Positions 54,853 to 64,000 of a DNA stretch of 64,000 nucleotides are shown piece after piece. The first letter of the stretch is position 1, and the number at the start of each line of letters is the position of its first letter. The notes below the pieces were generated by a model that worked only from the letters and a program-made list of their open reading frames with translations, did no database searches and was not told the origin of the DNA. The stretch is from Campanula takesimana. Its lineage: Eukaryota; Streptophyta; Magnoliopsida; Asterales; Campanulaceae. The position numbers were made by a program, and so were the translations under genes. Location: the NCBI GenBank assembly GCA_026119855.1, contig JAOWBW010000569.1, forward strand, positions 620,001 to 684,000, read 5' to 3'.

Positions 54853-55353
54853 CTCCCTCCGTCCCAGAGTATATGTCCACCTTTCCTTTTTAGTCTGTCC
54901 CAGAGTATATGTCCACTTCCTAAAATGGCAAAGAATCTTTACTATTCCTCCCACTCATTCTCTCTCCTACTCCCTCCATCCCATTTTAAGAGTAAACAAT
55001 GGGTGGGTTCAAGAATTAAGGAAAATGTAATGTGTTATGAGTGTTGATAGGTTGGTATGAGAGAGAAAGTGGGGTAGAGAAGAGTTAGTGGATAATTGTT
55101 ATGAGTATGACATGTAGGACCCACTTTCCATTTTAGGATTTTGACTCTTAAAATGGGACGCCCCTTTAGGAAATTTTTGACTCTTAAAATGGGACAGTAG
55201 GAGTACTTACTTTTATACTCACAACAACAATCAACTTATTATTCCCTCCCACTCATTCTCTCTCTTACTTTACTTTTATACTCACAACATTTTTTTCATT
55301 TCTTAATCTCCATGTAAATGAGAGGGTGAACATATACTCTGGGACGGAAGGAG
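54853..55353. mobile_element. Stowaway-type MITE containing a second MITE
   Basis: Ends CTCCCTCCGTCCCAGAGTAT and ATACTCTGGGACGGAAGGAG with TA on both sides. The interior is interrupted by the MITE at 54970-55203. Confidence 0.88.
54970..55203. mobile_element. nested Stowaway-type MITE
   Basis: Ends CTCCCTCCATCCCATTTTAA and TTAAAATGGGACAGTAGGAG, bordered by TA (54968-54969 and 55204-55205), lying inside the preceding MITE. Confidence 0.85.
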
Positions 55354-55362
55354 TATATTATA

Positions 55363-55669
55363 CTCGCCTCATTTAAATGCAAAAAATACCTACTTTTACA
55401 CATATTAAGAATATAGTTAACTTAGTTTAATTGCCTTGATTTTTTAATAAAAATGTTTTGTAGAATTACTAATATATTCTCATCTTGAATGTTTAATAAA
55501 TAAGTACTAATCTTTGAAAGAACAAATAATTAGGGGTACTTTAGGTAAAAGAATAATAAATACAGTTACATTTAATGAGTTTTGCATTGAAACTGATGAG
55601 ATTTGCTTATATTTAAGGCAAAAAAGAAAAAATTGTTTTTTTTTTGTTTATACTTGAGGCTAGAGGGAG
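55363..55669. mobile_element. degraded MITE
   Basis: Weak inverted ends CTCGCCTCATTTAAATG and ACTTGAGGCTAGAGGGAG, flanked by TA. The core is AT-rich. Confidence 0.6.
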
Positions 55670-55829
55670 TAAAATATAACCCATATATTATTTAAAAGAA
55701 GTGTGTAGTCCGACAGCACATGCCCCAAATCCGTCAGACACGTGTCTGCATGCATATCTATGGTCTAACCCGTTTCGTTAGCTGTTTAATAGGATAGATT
55801 TTTATGCGTTTGACTTGTTTGAAATGCAG

Positions 55830-56245
55830 CTTGCAGGAGGCTCAGAAAAGAATGAAGATCAAGAAGCCACCTCACATCCTTGTCATTCACTTAAAACGGT
55901 TCAAGTACGTCGAGCATCTGAGACGGTACGAGAAGCTATCTTACCGTGTTGTCTTCCCCACTCGAGCTGAAGCTGAGCAACACAGTTGAAGATGCAGATG
56001 CCGATTCCGAATACGCCCTTTTTGCTGTAGTGGTCCATGTTGGGAGTGGGCCCAACCCCAACCAAGGGCATTATGTCACCCTTGTGAAAAGCCATGACTA
56101 TTGACTGTGTTTTGATGACGAAAAAGTAGAGGTGATTGACGAGTCAGCGATCCAGAAATCATTCAGATCGTCGCGGGAAAATAATATGAGCGACACGGAC
56201 CATGGCTACATCCTCTTCTATCATAAAGTCGCCGCCTCAAGCTGA
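55830..56245 (+). pseudogene. UBP3/UBP4-like pseudogene, last exon (d)
   Basis: After GAAATGCAG| the bases encode LQEAQKRMKIKKPPHILVIH and FKYVEHLRRYEKLSYRVVFP. One extra A then shifts the frame; in the next frame are ALFAVVVHVGSGPNPNQGHY with the catalytic His box (GHYVTLVKSH) and TDHGYILFYHKVAASS before TGA at 56243-56245. A TGA at about 56103 replaces the Trp of the family's HWLFFDDE-like block. Two disabling changes in one exon confirm pseudogene status. Confidence 0.88.
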
Positions 56246-57074
56246 GTAAGAGTTAGAATTGCAATTTTGAAACTCATGTTTTCTAGCATTTAAATCATTT
56301 TTTCTTACAAGGCTCTCTATTTTTTTAGAGTTTTATGAGAAAATTCTGATGCTGATGTGAAAAAACGTATACCGAGATTGTTGTCATGTACAGATATGGC
56401 AGAAGTTAGCCAGTTTCAGATTAATTCAGACAATAAAGGGTAACTTTAGTATATTGTTCTTAAGAACATAAACTATGAGCAAAAGTGCAAAATCTAAAAA
56501 AGAAGAGAAATAATAAGGGCACAAAAGAATGTCAAGAAATTTAGTCTAAAAAAATAATGTGTTATTATTTTATTGATGTTTTTAATTAGAGTGTGGTTGG
56601 TCCACAAATCTACTCCATAATAGATTAAATATTCATTACTACGAAATCCATTGAAAAACATAAATACTCCCTCCATCCCGCTCGAAATAGGATTCTTGGT
56701 CAAATAATTTATACTTTGACCAACAATTTCAAGAAAAATAATTAGCTTAATGAAAATCTAAAAATGGTTATTTAGTTTATTATTAATCATGATATAAGAA
56801 CAGTTTTTAAATTTTTATTAGCATCATTATTTTTCTTCAAATTATTGGTCAAAGTATAAATTACTTGACCAATAATCCTAATTCGAGCGAGACGGAGGGA
56901 GTATATATTAAATGTACAGACGCAATGTCAGTGTCAGACTGTCAGTCACACCACAGGCTTCTTTCTACTACTCCTATGACTCTTCCCACATCAAACGATG
57001 GTTAATAAAAAGGAAAATTATCAAATTTACAAATGAATATTAGTGTGCCTATTTCATATGGTTCTTTCTAACAG
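56246..57074. other. 3' flank of UBP pseudogene and putative intron
   Basis: AT-rich and without coding potential, apart from the MITE at 56667-56901. The last bases TTCTTTCTAACAG form a good splice acceptor before 57075. Confidence 0.5.
56667..56901. mobile_element. foldback Stowaway-type MITE
   Basis: Ends CTCCCTCCATCCCGCTCGAA and TTCGAGCGAGACGGAGGGAG with TA on both sides. Long inner arms (GGTCAAATAATTTATACTTTG against CAAAGTATAAATTACTTGACC, in shorter blocks) make a hairpin. Confidence 0.88.
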
Positions 57075-57080
57075 GGGACG

Positions 57081-57539
57081 TGATGCGCCCTCAATTTTCT
57101 GGGCTGCAATCGGTTCCAAGCTTGTAGTCTACAGTGGACGTCGGCCTTCTTCTCCGCCTCGATCTACACACACGAGCACACGTAAACTAGGCCGGGGGCG
57201 ACTCCGGCGAAAACCCCTCCGGCGTGAGAATCAGTACCATATCTCTGTATCATCAACAAGTATGGAAATGGTGGTTATCAGTGTGCATGTGAACTTACTT
57301 TTTTGGATTAGTGATGTTGCTTATATAGTTTCCTCCCCATGTGCCAAGCATGTGACCCCCCATATCTTGAGCCCTAAGCCAAGATTTATTCTAGGCCCAT
57401 CCCATTTGGATAAACTCCTTTCATAAATAAAGGCTCATAAGCCATTTTTGTCCAATTACACTTCTTTTTGGGTCAATTATATAGTCAAGAGTCATTTACC
57501 ATAGACTTGGTCAAAAATGATTTTATTATTGTAGCATCA
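57081..57539 (-). mobile_element. 3' LTR of LARD-like element
   Basis: 459 bp. On its inner side the minus strand has a purine-rich AAAGAGTAGGGGGCTTC, a likely polypurine tract. Confidence 0.9.
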
Positions 57540-59184
57540 GAAGCCCCCTACTCTTTAGCTTGATTATTCATGATCGAGTTAAAGAGTAAACAGTACACAT
57601 AATAGAAATTCTTGATCCTGCCTAGATGATTTCTTCGATCATAATATAACTTCGATAAATATATATGAAGGTCCACAAATCACGATGTAATAATTGGGAA
57701 AGCATCTCAATAAACAAGATGCTAGATTCATTTAATGATGCAAATATCATTTTCAAATATAAAAGATTATATTTATACTGTAAAACATTCACATAACGAC
57801 AGACCACAAAAGCAAAAAAATTCCGACCAGGTCTTTTTTTCTCAAGACAGGCTTCATATAACTCAATTTCAATAACAAATAAGGTCAATTCTCACATTTC
57901 GGTTCAAAATAAACACATTCATCCTTTCCGTTATTTATGTTTACTCACGCATTCATCCACCATTTAACCATTTATCCATTTAATCATTTAACCGTTTACG
58001 GGTAACCAACAAATAATTACATATTTGTATGTGTATGTTCTGTAACAAATAAACACAACCGTCTTTTTTCATTTCTCACGCATGAACCATACCCAAGCCG
58101 GCATTCATTTATGGGGATATAATATCAAAAGCACCATTTTACTTTTCCACAATTGTCATTAGTCACTTTTGCTCATAAGCCCTTATCCCTTTACGAGATT
58201 TAAAATCTATTACCATGCATATTATCTAGAGGCCTGATTTTATCATCCATAATTTATGTTATAGATTTTTCATTATCCTGACAAAACAAGTCAAAATTCA
58301 CTATATATAAATTTAGACGACACACTCTAGGATCCATCATGTCGCGCCCTCATGCCTCATATTTTCACTCGTTATCATATTATCAAAACATTATCCGGAA
58401 AACATTTGTGCCATGTTTCCCGCCATTTTCTTGCCGTACATGCTATGGAGAAAATACATACTTTATCCTTTAATCGATTTTAGGTATCACGGGAATTATG
58501 GACCACAATGACTTTTGCCAAACACTAAGCAATCATGTAGATAATCATGCGAACACATATCTCACGAGTGCAACAAACAAGCATATGCATAATATCAAGT
58601 CAAGTTACGACTCCCCCTTGTCCAAGAATGCCACACAAAATTTCATGCCGCCAGAACGTCATATTTTTTCACAAGATTGATGTTCATGGGAAATATCCTT
58701 TTCACAAATCTCTCTATATTGCTTTATACCTATGAAGCCCCCCAGCTTCTTTTTTATTATTTGATAATTCTATCAAAAACCTTGTTTCTAGCGGGATGTA
58801 CTCTTTATTCCCATGAAGCCCCCGACTCCCTTTGAAAAAGTGAGGTTGTCTTTAGGCAACCTTACTCCAAGGTATTCTTCCCGCACGTATAAACATAACT
58901 TCAAGTCAAAACTTTTATTTTGCTATGAAAATTCTTTCATCCATCCCGGCATGAGAGTTTTAACCATTCGTCCCGACATGGGAGGTTAAACGTTATCTTG
59001 TTATGACTTTCCTTATATTAATGGCGTTGTTATGGTTCCAACCATGTCAGCGGCATCGCTATGGTTCCAGCCGCATTAGCAACACTTATATGATTCCCGC
59101 CATATCCGTGGTATTATGATATCGCTACCAAACAGCTTGATTCCTGACATCTTTTCCACGATGTCGCTGCCAAACAACTTATGT
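57540..59184. other. LARD interior, no gene recognised
   Basis: AT-rich, with many short frames but none with a recognisable motif. A block with AGGTTGTCTTTAGGCAACCTTACT at 58852 (given here in shortened form) is echoed near 60980 as GGCTTGTCTTTAGACAGCC. Confidence 0.5.
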
Positions 59185-59705
59185 TCTGGCATCGTTTCCA
59201 TGAGATCTGACATCGCTTTCATGATGTCGATGTAAAGAAGCATTTTAAAAACTTGGCATCATTTCCACGATGCCTGACATCGTTTCCATGATGTCGCTGC
59301 AAAGCAGCATTTTTTAAAAAGCTGGCATCGTTTCCATGATGCCTGACATCGTTTCCATGATGTCGCTCCAAAGCATCATTTTAAAATCCCGGCATCGTTT
59401 CCATGATGCCTGACATCGTTTCCATGATGTCGCTGCAAAGCAGCATTTTAAAAACCCGGCATCGTTCCATGATGCCTGACATCGTTTCCATGATGTCGCT
59501 GCAAAGCAGCATTTTTAAAACCCGGCATCGTTTCCATGATGCCTGACATCGTTTCCATGATGTCGCTGCAAAGCAGCATTTTTTTAAAACCCGGCATCGT
59601 TTCCATGATACCTGACATCGTTTCCATGATGTCGCTGCAAAGCAGCATTTTAAAAACCCGGCATCGTTTCCATGATGCCTGACATCGTTTACATGATGTC
59701 ATTTT
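59185..59705. repeat. 66-69-bp tandem array, about 8 copies
   Basis: GCCTGACATCGTTTCC recurs at 59272, 59341, 59408, 59474, 59541, 59610 and 59677. Within each unit, GTTTCCATGATG appears twice, giving a nested half-repeat, and a variable run of T/A in GCAGCATTTTAAAA explains the length changes. Frames through it are artefacts. Confidence 0.93.
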
Positions 59706-62700
59706 CAAAAATTCCAAAATAAATGGTCCTTTACTTCACATAAAATAGCCTCATTTTCAAAAATTCCAAAATAAATGGTCTTTTACTTCACGTAAAATGA
59801 GAAAATACTCGAGAACTAGATTAAGAGGATAACAAATCACATGTACTCACTTTATAGCACGAAATGTGACAGTTACTCCAAACATGTCGCCATAATTTTA
59901 AAACATCTCATGATTCCAATCATAAAGTTGGCCATTATATTCTTAAACTGAGCCACTTTCTATTACCATTGGTGACATTCGCATAAAATCCCACAGAATT
60001 GCACATATAAACAAATAGCATATATTCGCACATTTCTAACCGTTAGACACCGGTCTTCCCGTTTCATAGTTCTATTTATTCATCTACATCAAGATGCCGA
60101 CATGCGATTGATATGCTAATTTAACAATTTCCATAATCAAGTAGTTAAATCAAAACATATTTGAAGTTCGGGCACAAATCATGCTTGCAACAAATCCATT
60201 CATAATAACAAGCATTTTTATGTTAAAATTGAATACACAAATCAGCATATCAAGGCACCATAGAAATGAACCATTCTCATAGTCATGAATTTCTTAGTCA
60301 TGTATCACATACTTAGCCATATATTATTTCATGACAAGGTAGCTTTACCTTAACGTATGCCCATACCAAAGACATTCATTCCTTGTGCTCTAATTGTAAT
60401 CTCATGCTTTCTTTTCTAGCAACATAGGTAACCAAGTTAATTCAGGCCACGTTCAATATCAAAACAAGTATAAGCCTATTTATTCCATTTTGAATTGAGC
60501 ATTATATTTTTTTTAGGTTCATAATTCTTTTTATCCATTTCCACATATATGTTTGCACGCATAATTTCCATACATTACGGTAGTGTAGTAACCTAAAGTC
60601 AATACTATTCATTCCCCCACATAATTTCCATTGAAAATCAAAGATCACATATTGTGGTGTAATATTCCCGTGACTTAGGTTTCAATATAACCATCCACCC
60701 CAATTTCAACAGTCATAGCATTTACCCTTCCATATCATCACTAGTAACACAGTTGCAAAAAGACCATTCCTTAACTCAAATACGCATAATGATACACATG
60801 TGCAACTTTTGCCATTGCTTACCCTTCTATGCATGCATTTATGTTATCAAATAATAAAGCCATAGAAATACCTCAAGCGTAAATAACAAGAATGGAGAGA
60901 AGTAACCTGATGGAAATTGGCGGATTTGAACGAAAATCATTGTTATAAAGATAATCTTTCCATACCCCCTAAAAAAATAAGGCTTGTCTTTAGACAGCCT
61001 TGCTGTTGATTCGCTTTAGTTTCCCGTCCCTTCGATCAATACTCCTTTAATTCTTGAGAAACCGAAGAAAATTCCTTTGATATAATACCTACAAGTCATA
61101 ATGAGCCATCATTTGTAAATCAAGTAGAAAATAGTTCTCTTCCATTTAATAATACTATGTGCCAACTGTGTACAAGTTTGTCAGATTATACATATCCTTC
61201 GCACTTTAACAAGAGCCTGTTACTTAATTCAAACATTTCCAATAATATTTTCCCCTGTAAATCATTTAAGCATAAAATACTTCATTGCACAACATACCAT
61301 TCAACTTGCTAATATATCATATACTCCCTCCGTCCCAGTTTTTACTTTCAAGCACATTATATCCCATTTGTAAAAGAAAGCAAGTATATATTGAATCATG
61401 CCAAGATACAATTAGGCGCATATCCCTTATACTCAAAATACTTAAATTCTCAACGTATTTCATACTTTCCTTTTTATTAACATAAATAAGTACGTTAATA
61501 CAAGCCACTTTCAATATCAAAGCATGCATGATTGTACATTCATTTATTCTATTTGAATTGAGCACCAATTTTTGCCATTTCATAATTTCTTTTTCATTCA
61601 TACAAATCAATATTATTGTATGCCATTTGCTAATTTTAGTAACTTTTTATGATCAAAAGTACAATTGAACTATTGCCACAGAACATGCTTTCCCCAAATA
61701 CTTTATCCATTCACAGTAACAAGTATTTTTATGTTCAATTGAATATCTAGATTAGCATGCTGACTGACACACCCAATAAATCATATTTTTCACATTTTAA
61801 TCAAGAACTTGGCATAAGTAAGTTGCATGGGTTTCCATCTTCAAATAGGAAAATTGGGATGCACACTTTTTGAAGTTAAAAGATCGGGCATGTCATATTA
61901 TTTTTAAGAGAAAACAAACACATTGTTACTTCATTGTTCCATTACAATCATGCTGATGGGCACTTACTCCATACGTCCGAGTAGCTTAGGTTCTAATTCA
62001 CATGCATTCCTTTATAACAACATAGATCACCAAGTTAATACAGACCATTGTCGATATCAGAAACAAGTATACACCCATTCACTCCACTATTAGTATGAGC
62101 ACAGAGCATGTTTTAACAAGATGTCACATACCCCTCTTAAGCCACCAACATTTGGGAAAATAATAAATTTGTCAAGTACGTCAATTAGCTCCAACAAGCA
62201 AGACACAAAATTACTAAGCATGCATTTCCATTTTGTGAATGAACCACACGCGTATATACATTTCAAGACAAGATACATTCAAGTTGGCATAGGCCATTAT
62301 AAGGCATTTTCTAATCATGCATATGCATAGTAGTTCCAAGAATCATTCACAGAAAAATAGAGATTCTCACTTTGCTTGTAATTATCCACTCCATTTTCAT
62401 ACTTAAATAACCATCAACAGTAAAGCCTTATGGTATTTTAATAGAAATAGCATGCTTTCATATCATCAAACAGTGTATACTTGTACCAAAACACTTAGCA
62501 AAAAATAAATGGAAGGAGAACACCTGATTTTTGTGCTTTGGGTGTCGTGGTCAATTTTGGTGATTTCGTAACTCCCTTATCAAAATCCTGGTGTTCAGCA
62601 ACTTTCCTCCTTTTCTTTCAGAGTGTACGACTTGGCTATGAACACCAATCTCGCCGGACCTTGAAGCCATTTGGTGATTTCAAGCGACAACCCCATTCAG

Positions 62701-62723
62701 CGACTATCCGTTTCAGCGACAAC
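59706..62723. repeat. LARD interior with diverged long direct repeats
   Basis: Similar blocks begin near 60418, 61478 and 62018. Each has ACATAGGTAACCAAGTTAAT-like text followed by a CAATATCAAA motif and ATTCATTCTAT-type text ending in GAGCA. They are spaced about 1060 and 540 bp apart and are strongly diverged. A lone Stowaway end CTCCCTCCGTCCCAG is at 61324. No gene is recognised. Confidence 0.6.
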
Positions 62724-62902
62724 TCACTCTGCACATATGCAGCCACAATCGAATTCCAAGAAACCACATCTCCAATCCCTCTCAGCTACATTTCATCGAA
62801 CGCCTTCCGGGCACTACCCAAATCCCCACCCCGGCTATACATTGCGATTAAAGCATTGCAAAAAAAACACATTCCAATCAAACCCAGATGCACAAAAAAC
62901 TC
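62724..62902 (-). pseudogene. captured PPR protein fragment
   Basis: Minus-strand translation gives FFCNALIAMYSRGGDLGSAR, KAFDEM, a TAG stop, then GIGDVVSWNSIVAAYVQS. The NALIAMYSRxGDLxxARKxFDEM and DVVSWNSIVAAY blocks are hallmark pentatricopeptide repeats of the plant PLS type, RNA-binding proteins of plastids and mitochondria. Only about one and a half repeats remain. It abuts the UXS fragment with no spacer beyond about 10 bases and is in a different frame. Confidence 0.85.
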
Positions 62903-62910
62903 CAGGAACC

Positions 62911-63216
62911 AGCCCCACCGGTTACCAGTACCCTCAATTTCTTTGATTTCAACCCCAATGGAATCTTCCCACCTGCATTAATATGGGCCAATCCCAGGCT
63001 GTCGTTGTTATGAAGTTCATACGCAATCCGACGAGGCACATAAGTTGACTCAGAGATCTGTTCAATCGTCGGCGACGACGACGGCATCGTAATAGGAACG
63101 ACGTTAAAAGCCACCGCTGCCATGGCGATTCCGATCAAAACGAAAACCAAACGTTGCTCACTTAACATGTACCGAATCGGATCCACAATCGGGGGCTTCT
63201 GAGTTGATGCCGGCGC
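62911..63216 (-). pseudogene. captured UDP-glucuronate decarboxylase (UXS) N-terminal fragment
   Basis: Open for about 100 codons after a TAG at 63217-63219. It has DPIRYMLSEQRLVFVLIGIA (cytosolic tail and start of the membrane anchor), a stem region with STYVPRRIAYEL, then GGKIPLGLKSKKLRVLVTGG, ending at the first half of the NAD-binding GGAGFxGS loop. Plant membrane-anchored UXS enzymes make UDP-xylose from UDP-glucuronate in the Golgi. Everything beyond GGAG is missing and is replaced by the PPR text. No ATG in frame precedes the conserved part except at 63168. It is not expected to be functional. Confidence 0.87.
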
Positions 63217-63219
63217 CTA

Positions 63220-63481
63220 AAACTGGGTTAACTGTGAGGGAGATCGGCGTTGGGGTGTGCCGGCGCACTGTGGAAGACGGGCTAAAGATTTGTGATTTGG
63301 GGGAGAAAACCACGCCCCGTCCCCTTTTCCCATTTTTTCTTTTCGCATAACTGCCCTGTTTTTCACTCTGATCCAACCTTCCCTTCCATTGATACCCCAC
63401 CACCGAAGTCTGGAAGTTCGCTTCCACAGCCACATCCAAAGAAAATACACCTCGAGAATCAAAACGGAGAGGAGATTTTAG
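63220..63481. other. LARD leader, possibly captured 5' UTR or coding of the UXS donor
   Basis: Minus-strand sequence between the primer site and the UXS fragment. It is partly GC-rich, with a splice-donor-like CTCGAG|GTGTAT near 63452. I do not recognise a protein in it. Confidence 0.4.
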
Positions 63482-63499
63482 TTCCCGGCAACGGAACCA
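63482..63499 (-). other. primer binding site, tRNA-Glu type (LARD-like element)
   Basis: The minus strand reads TGGTTCCGTTGCCGGGAA, two bases inside the LTR. It matches the tRNA-Glu 3' end as I recall it, without the mismatch seen in the Tat-like elements. Confidence 0.85.
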
Positions 63500-63501
63500 A
63501 T

Positions 63502-63958
63502 TGATGCGACCTCAATTTTCTGGGCTGCAATCGGTTCCAATTGTGGTCTACAGTGGACGTCGGCCTTCTTCTCCGTCTCGATCTACACACACGAGCACAC
63601 GTAAACTAGGCCGGGGGCGACTCCGGCGGAAACCCCTCCGGCTTGAGAATCAGTACCATATCTCTGTATCATCAAGAAGTATGGAAATGGTGGTTATCAG
63701 TGTGCATGTGAACTTACTTTTTTGGATTAGGGATGTTGCTTATATAGTTTCCTCCCCATGTGCCAAGCATGTGACCCCCCATATCTTGAGCCCTAAGCCA
63801 AGATTTATTCTAGGCCCATCCCATTTGGATAAACTCATTTCATAAATAAAGGCTCATAAGCCATTTTTGTCCAATTACACTTCTTTTTGGGTCAATTATA
63901 TAGTCAAAAGCCATTTACCATAGACTTGGTCAAAAATGATTTTATTATTGTAGCATCA
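63502..63958 (-). mobile_element. 5' LTR of LARD-like element
   Basis: 457 bp, followed by the GGACG target duplication. Confidence 0.9.
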
Positions 63959-64000
63959 GGACGGACGAACGAAAAGTTTGCAGACCATATTGTACATGAA
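63959..64000 (+). other. putative exon of an unidentified host gene, split by the LARD-like element
   Basis: Joined across the insertion, the text CTAACAG|GGGACGG resembles a splice acceptor followed by coding sequence. One frame reads GRTNEKFADHIVHE to the end of the window. I do not recognise the protein. The left part of the exon is 57075-57080. Confidence 0.4.

Larger units (their letters stand above)
57081..63958 (-). mobile_element. non-autonomous (LARD-like) LTR retrotransposon with captured host gene pieces
   Basis: LTRs at 57081-57539 and 63502-63958 (TGATGCG...GTAGCATCA), differing at roughly 11 sites plus a 2-bp indel, flanked by GGACG (57076-57080 and 63959-63963). A tRNA-Glu-type primer site at 63482-63499 sets the direction as minus. 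The interior of about 6 kb has no gag, protease, polymerase or integrase motif. It does contain a UXS fragment, a PPR fragment, a 67-bp tandem array and diverged internal repeats. Size and lack of coding fit a LARD-type element that depends on enzymes of another element. Confidence 0.9.

Noticed and set aside
59185..59705. CRISPR-like array or coding repeat
   Set aside because: Head-to-tail 67-bp repeats without spacers; the open frame arises from the repeat itself and is lost when the T/A run changes length.
62538..62981. 147-codon plus-strand ORF
   Set aside because: It is the antisense shadow of the UXS and PPR fragments, which show clear family motifs on the minus strand.

Overview
This window is repeat-dense nuclear DNA from a flowering plant, most likely a eudicot; the sequence does not let me name the species. 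The evidence is several classes of plant LTR retrotransposon (Tat/Retand-like Ty3, Sirevirus and another Copia, a small non-autonomous Ty3 element, a large non-coding LTR element), many Stowaway-type MITEs with CTCCCTCCGTCCC-like ends and TA target duplications, and the remains of plant genes. No intact host gene, tRNA, rRNA or CRISPR array was found.

Layout. 1-6256: minus-strand Tat/Retand-like element, cut by the window edge, with its 5' LTR at 5649-6256, lying just behind the stop codon of a VTT/SNARE-associated Golgi protein pseudogene (6267-6884, continuing at 30898-31018). That pseudogene is split by a Ty3-derived array LTR-internal-LTR-internal-LTR (6885-30897, target duplication TTGAT). 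Inside the first internal unit sits a minus-strand Sirevirus (8084-28977), which itself contains a 2.2 kb solo LTR (9888-12102). The Sirevirus also holds a 100-N gap (18527-18626), flanked by two near-identical 5049-bp copies of the same sequence. This looks like two unmerged overlapping contig ends rather than biology.

31019-57080: a degenerate UBP3/UBP4-type ubiquitin protease pseudogene on the plus strand, with exons at 32428-32527, 34448-34636, 42194-42376 and 55830-56245. Its introns are filled with MITEs, a Copia element (34795-40542), a solo LTR (40559-41791) and a full-length plus-strand Tat/Retand-like element (42405-54278, target duplication CTAGT). The sense gag-pol of that last element is broken many times. 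Its antisense strand carries a three-exon gene that splices in frame into an uninterrupted 1049-residue reading frame (49692-53006).

57081-63958: a complete LTR retrotransposon (target duplication GGACG) with no gag-pol. Its internal region holds a 67-bp tandem array, diverged internal repeats and, next to the primer binding site, captured pieces of two unrelated host genes: a UDP-glucuronate decarboxylase (UXS) N-terminus abutting a pentatricopeptide-repeat (PPR) fragment. It uses the same tRNA-Glu-type primer site as the Tat elements, so a Tat element may mobilise it in trans. It landed five or six bases into what looks like an exon of a further gene running off the right edge.

Most nonsense codons in the dead elements fit C-to-T (or G-to-A) change at Gln or Trp codons, as expected of methylated, silenced DNA.
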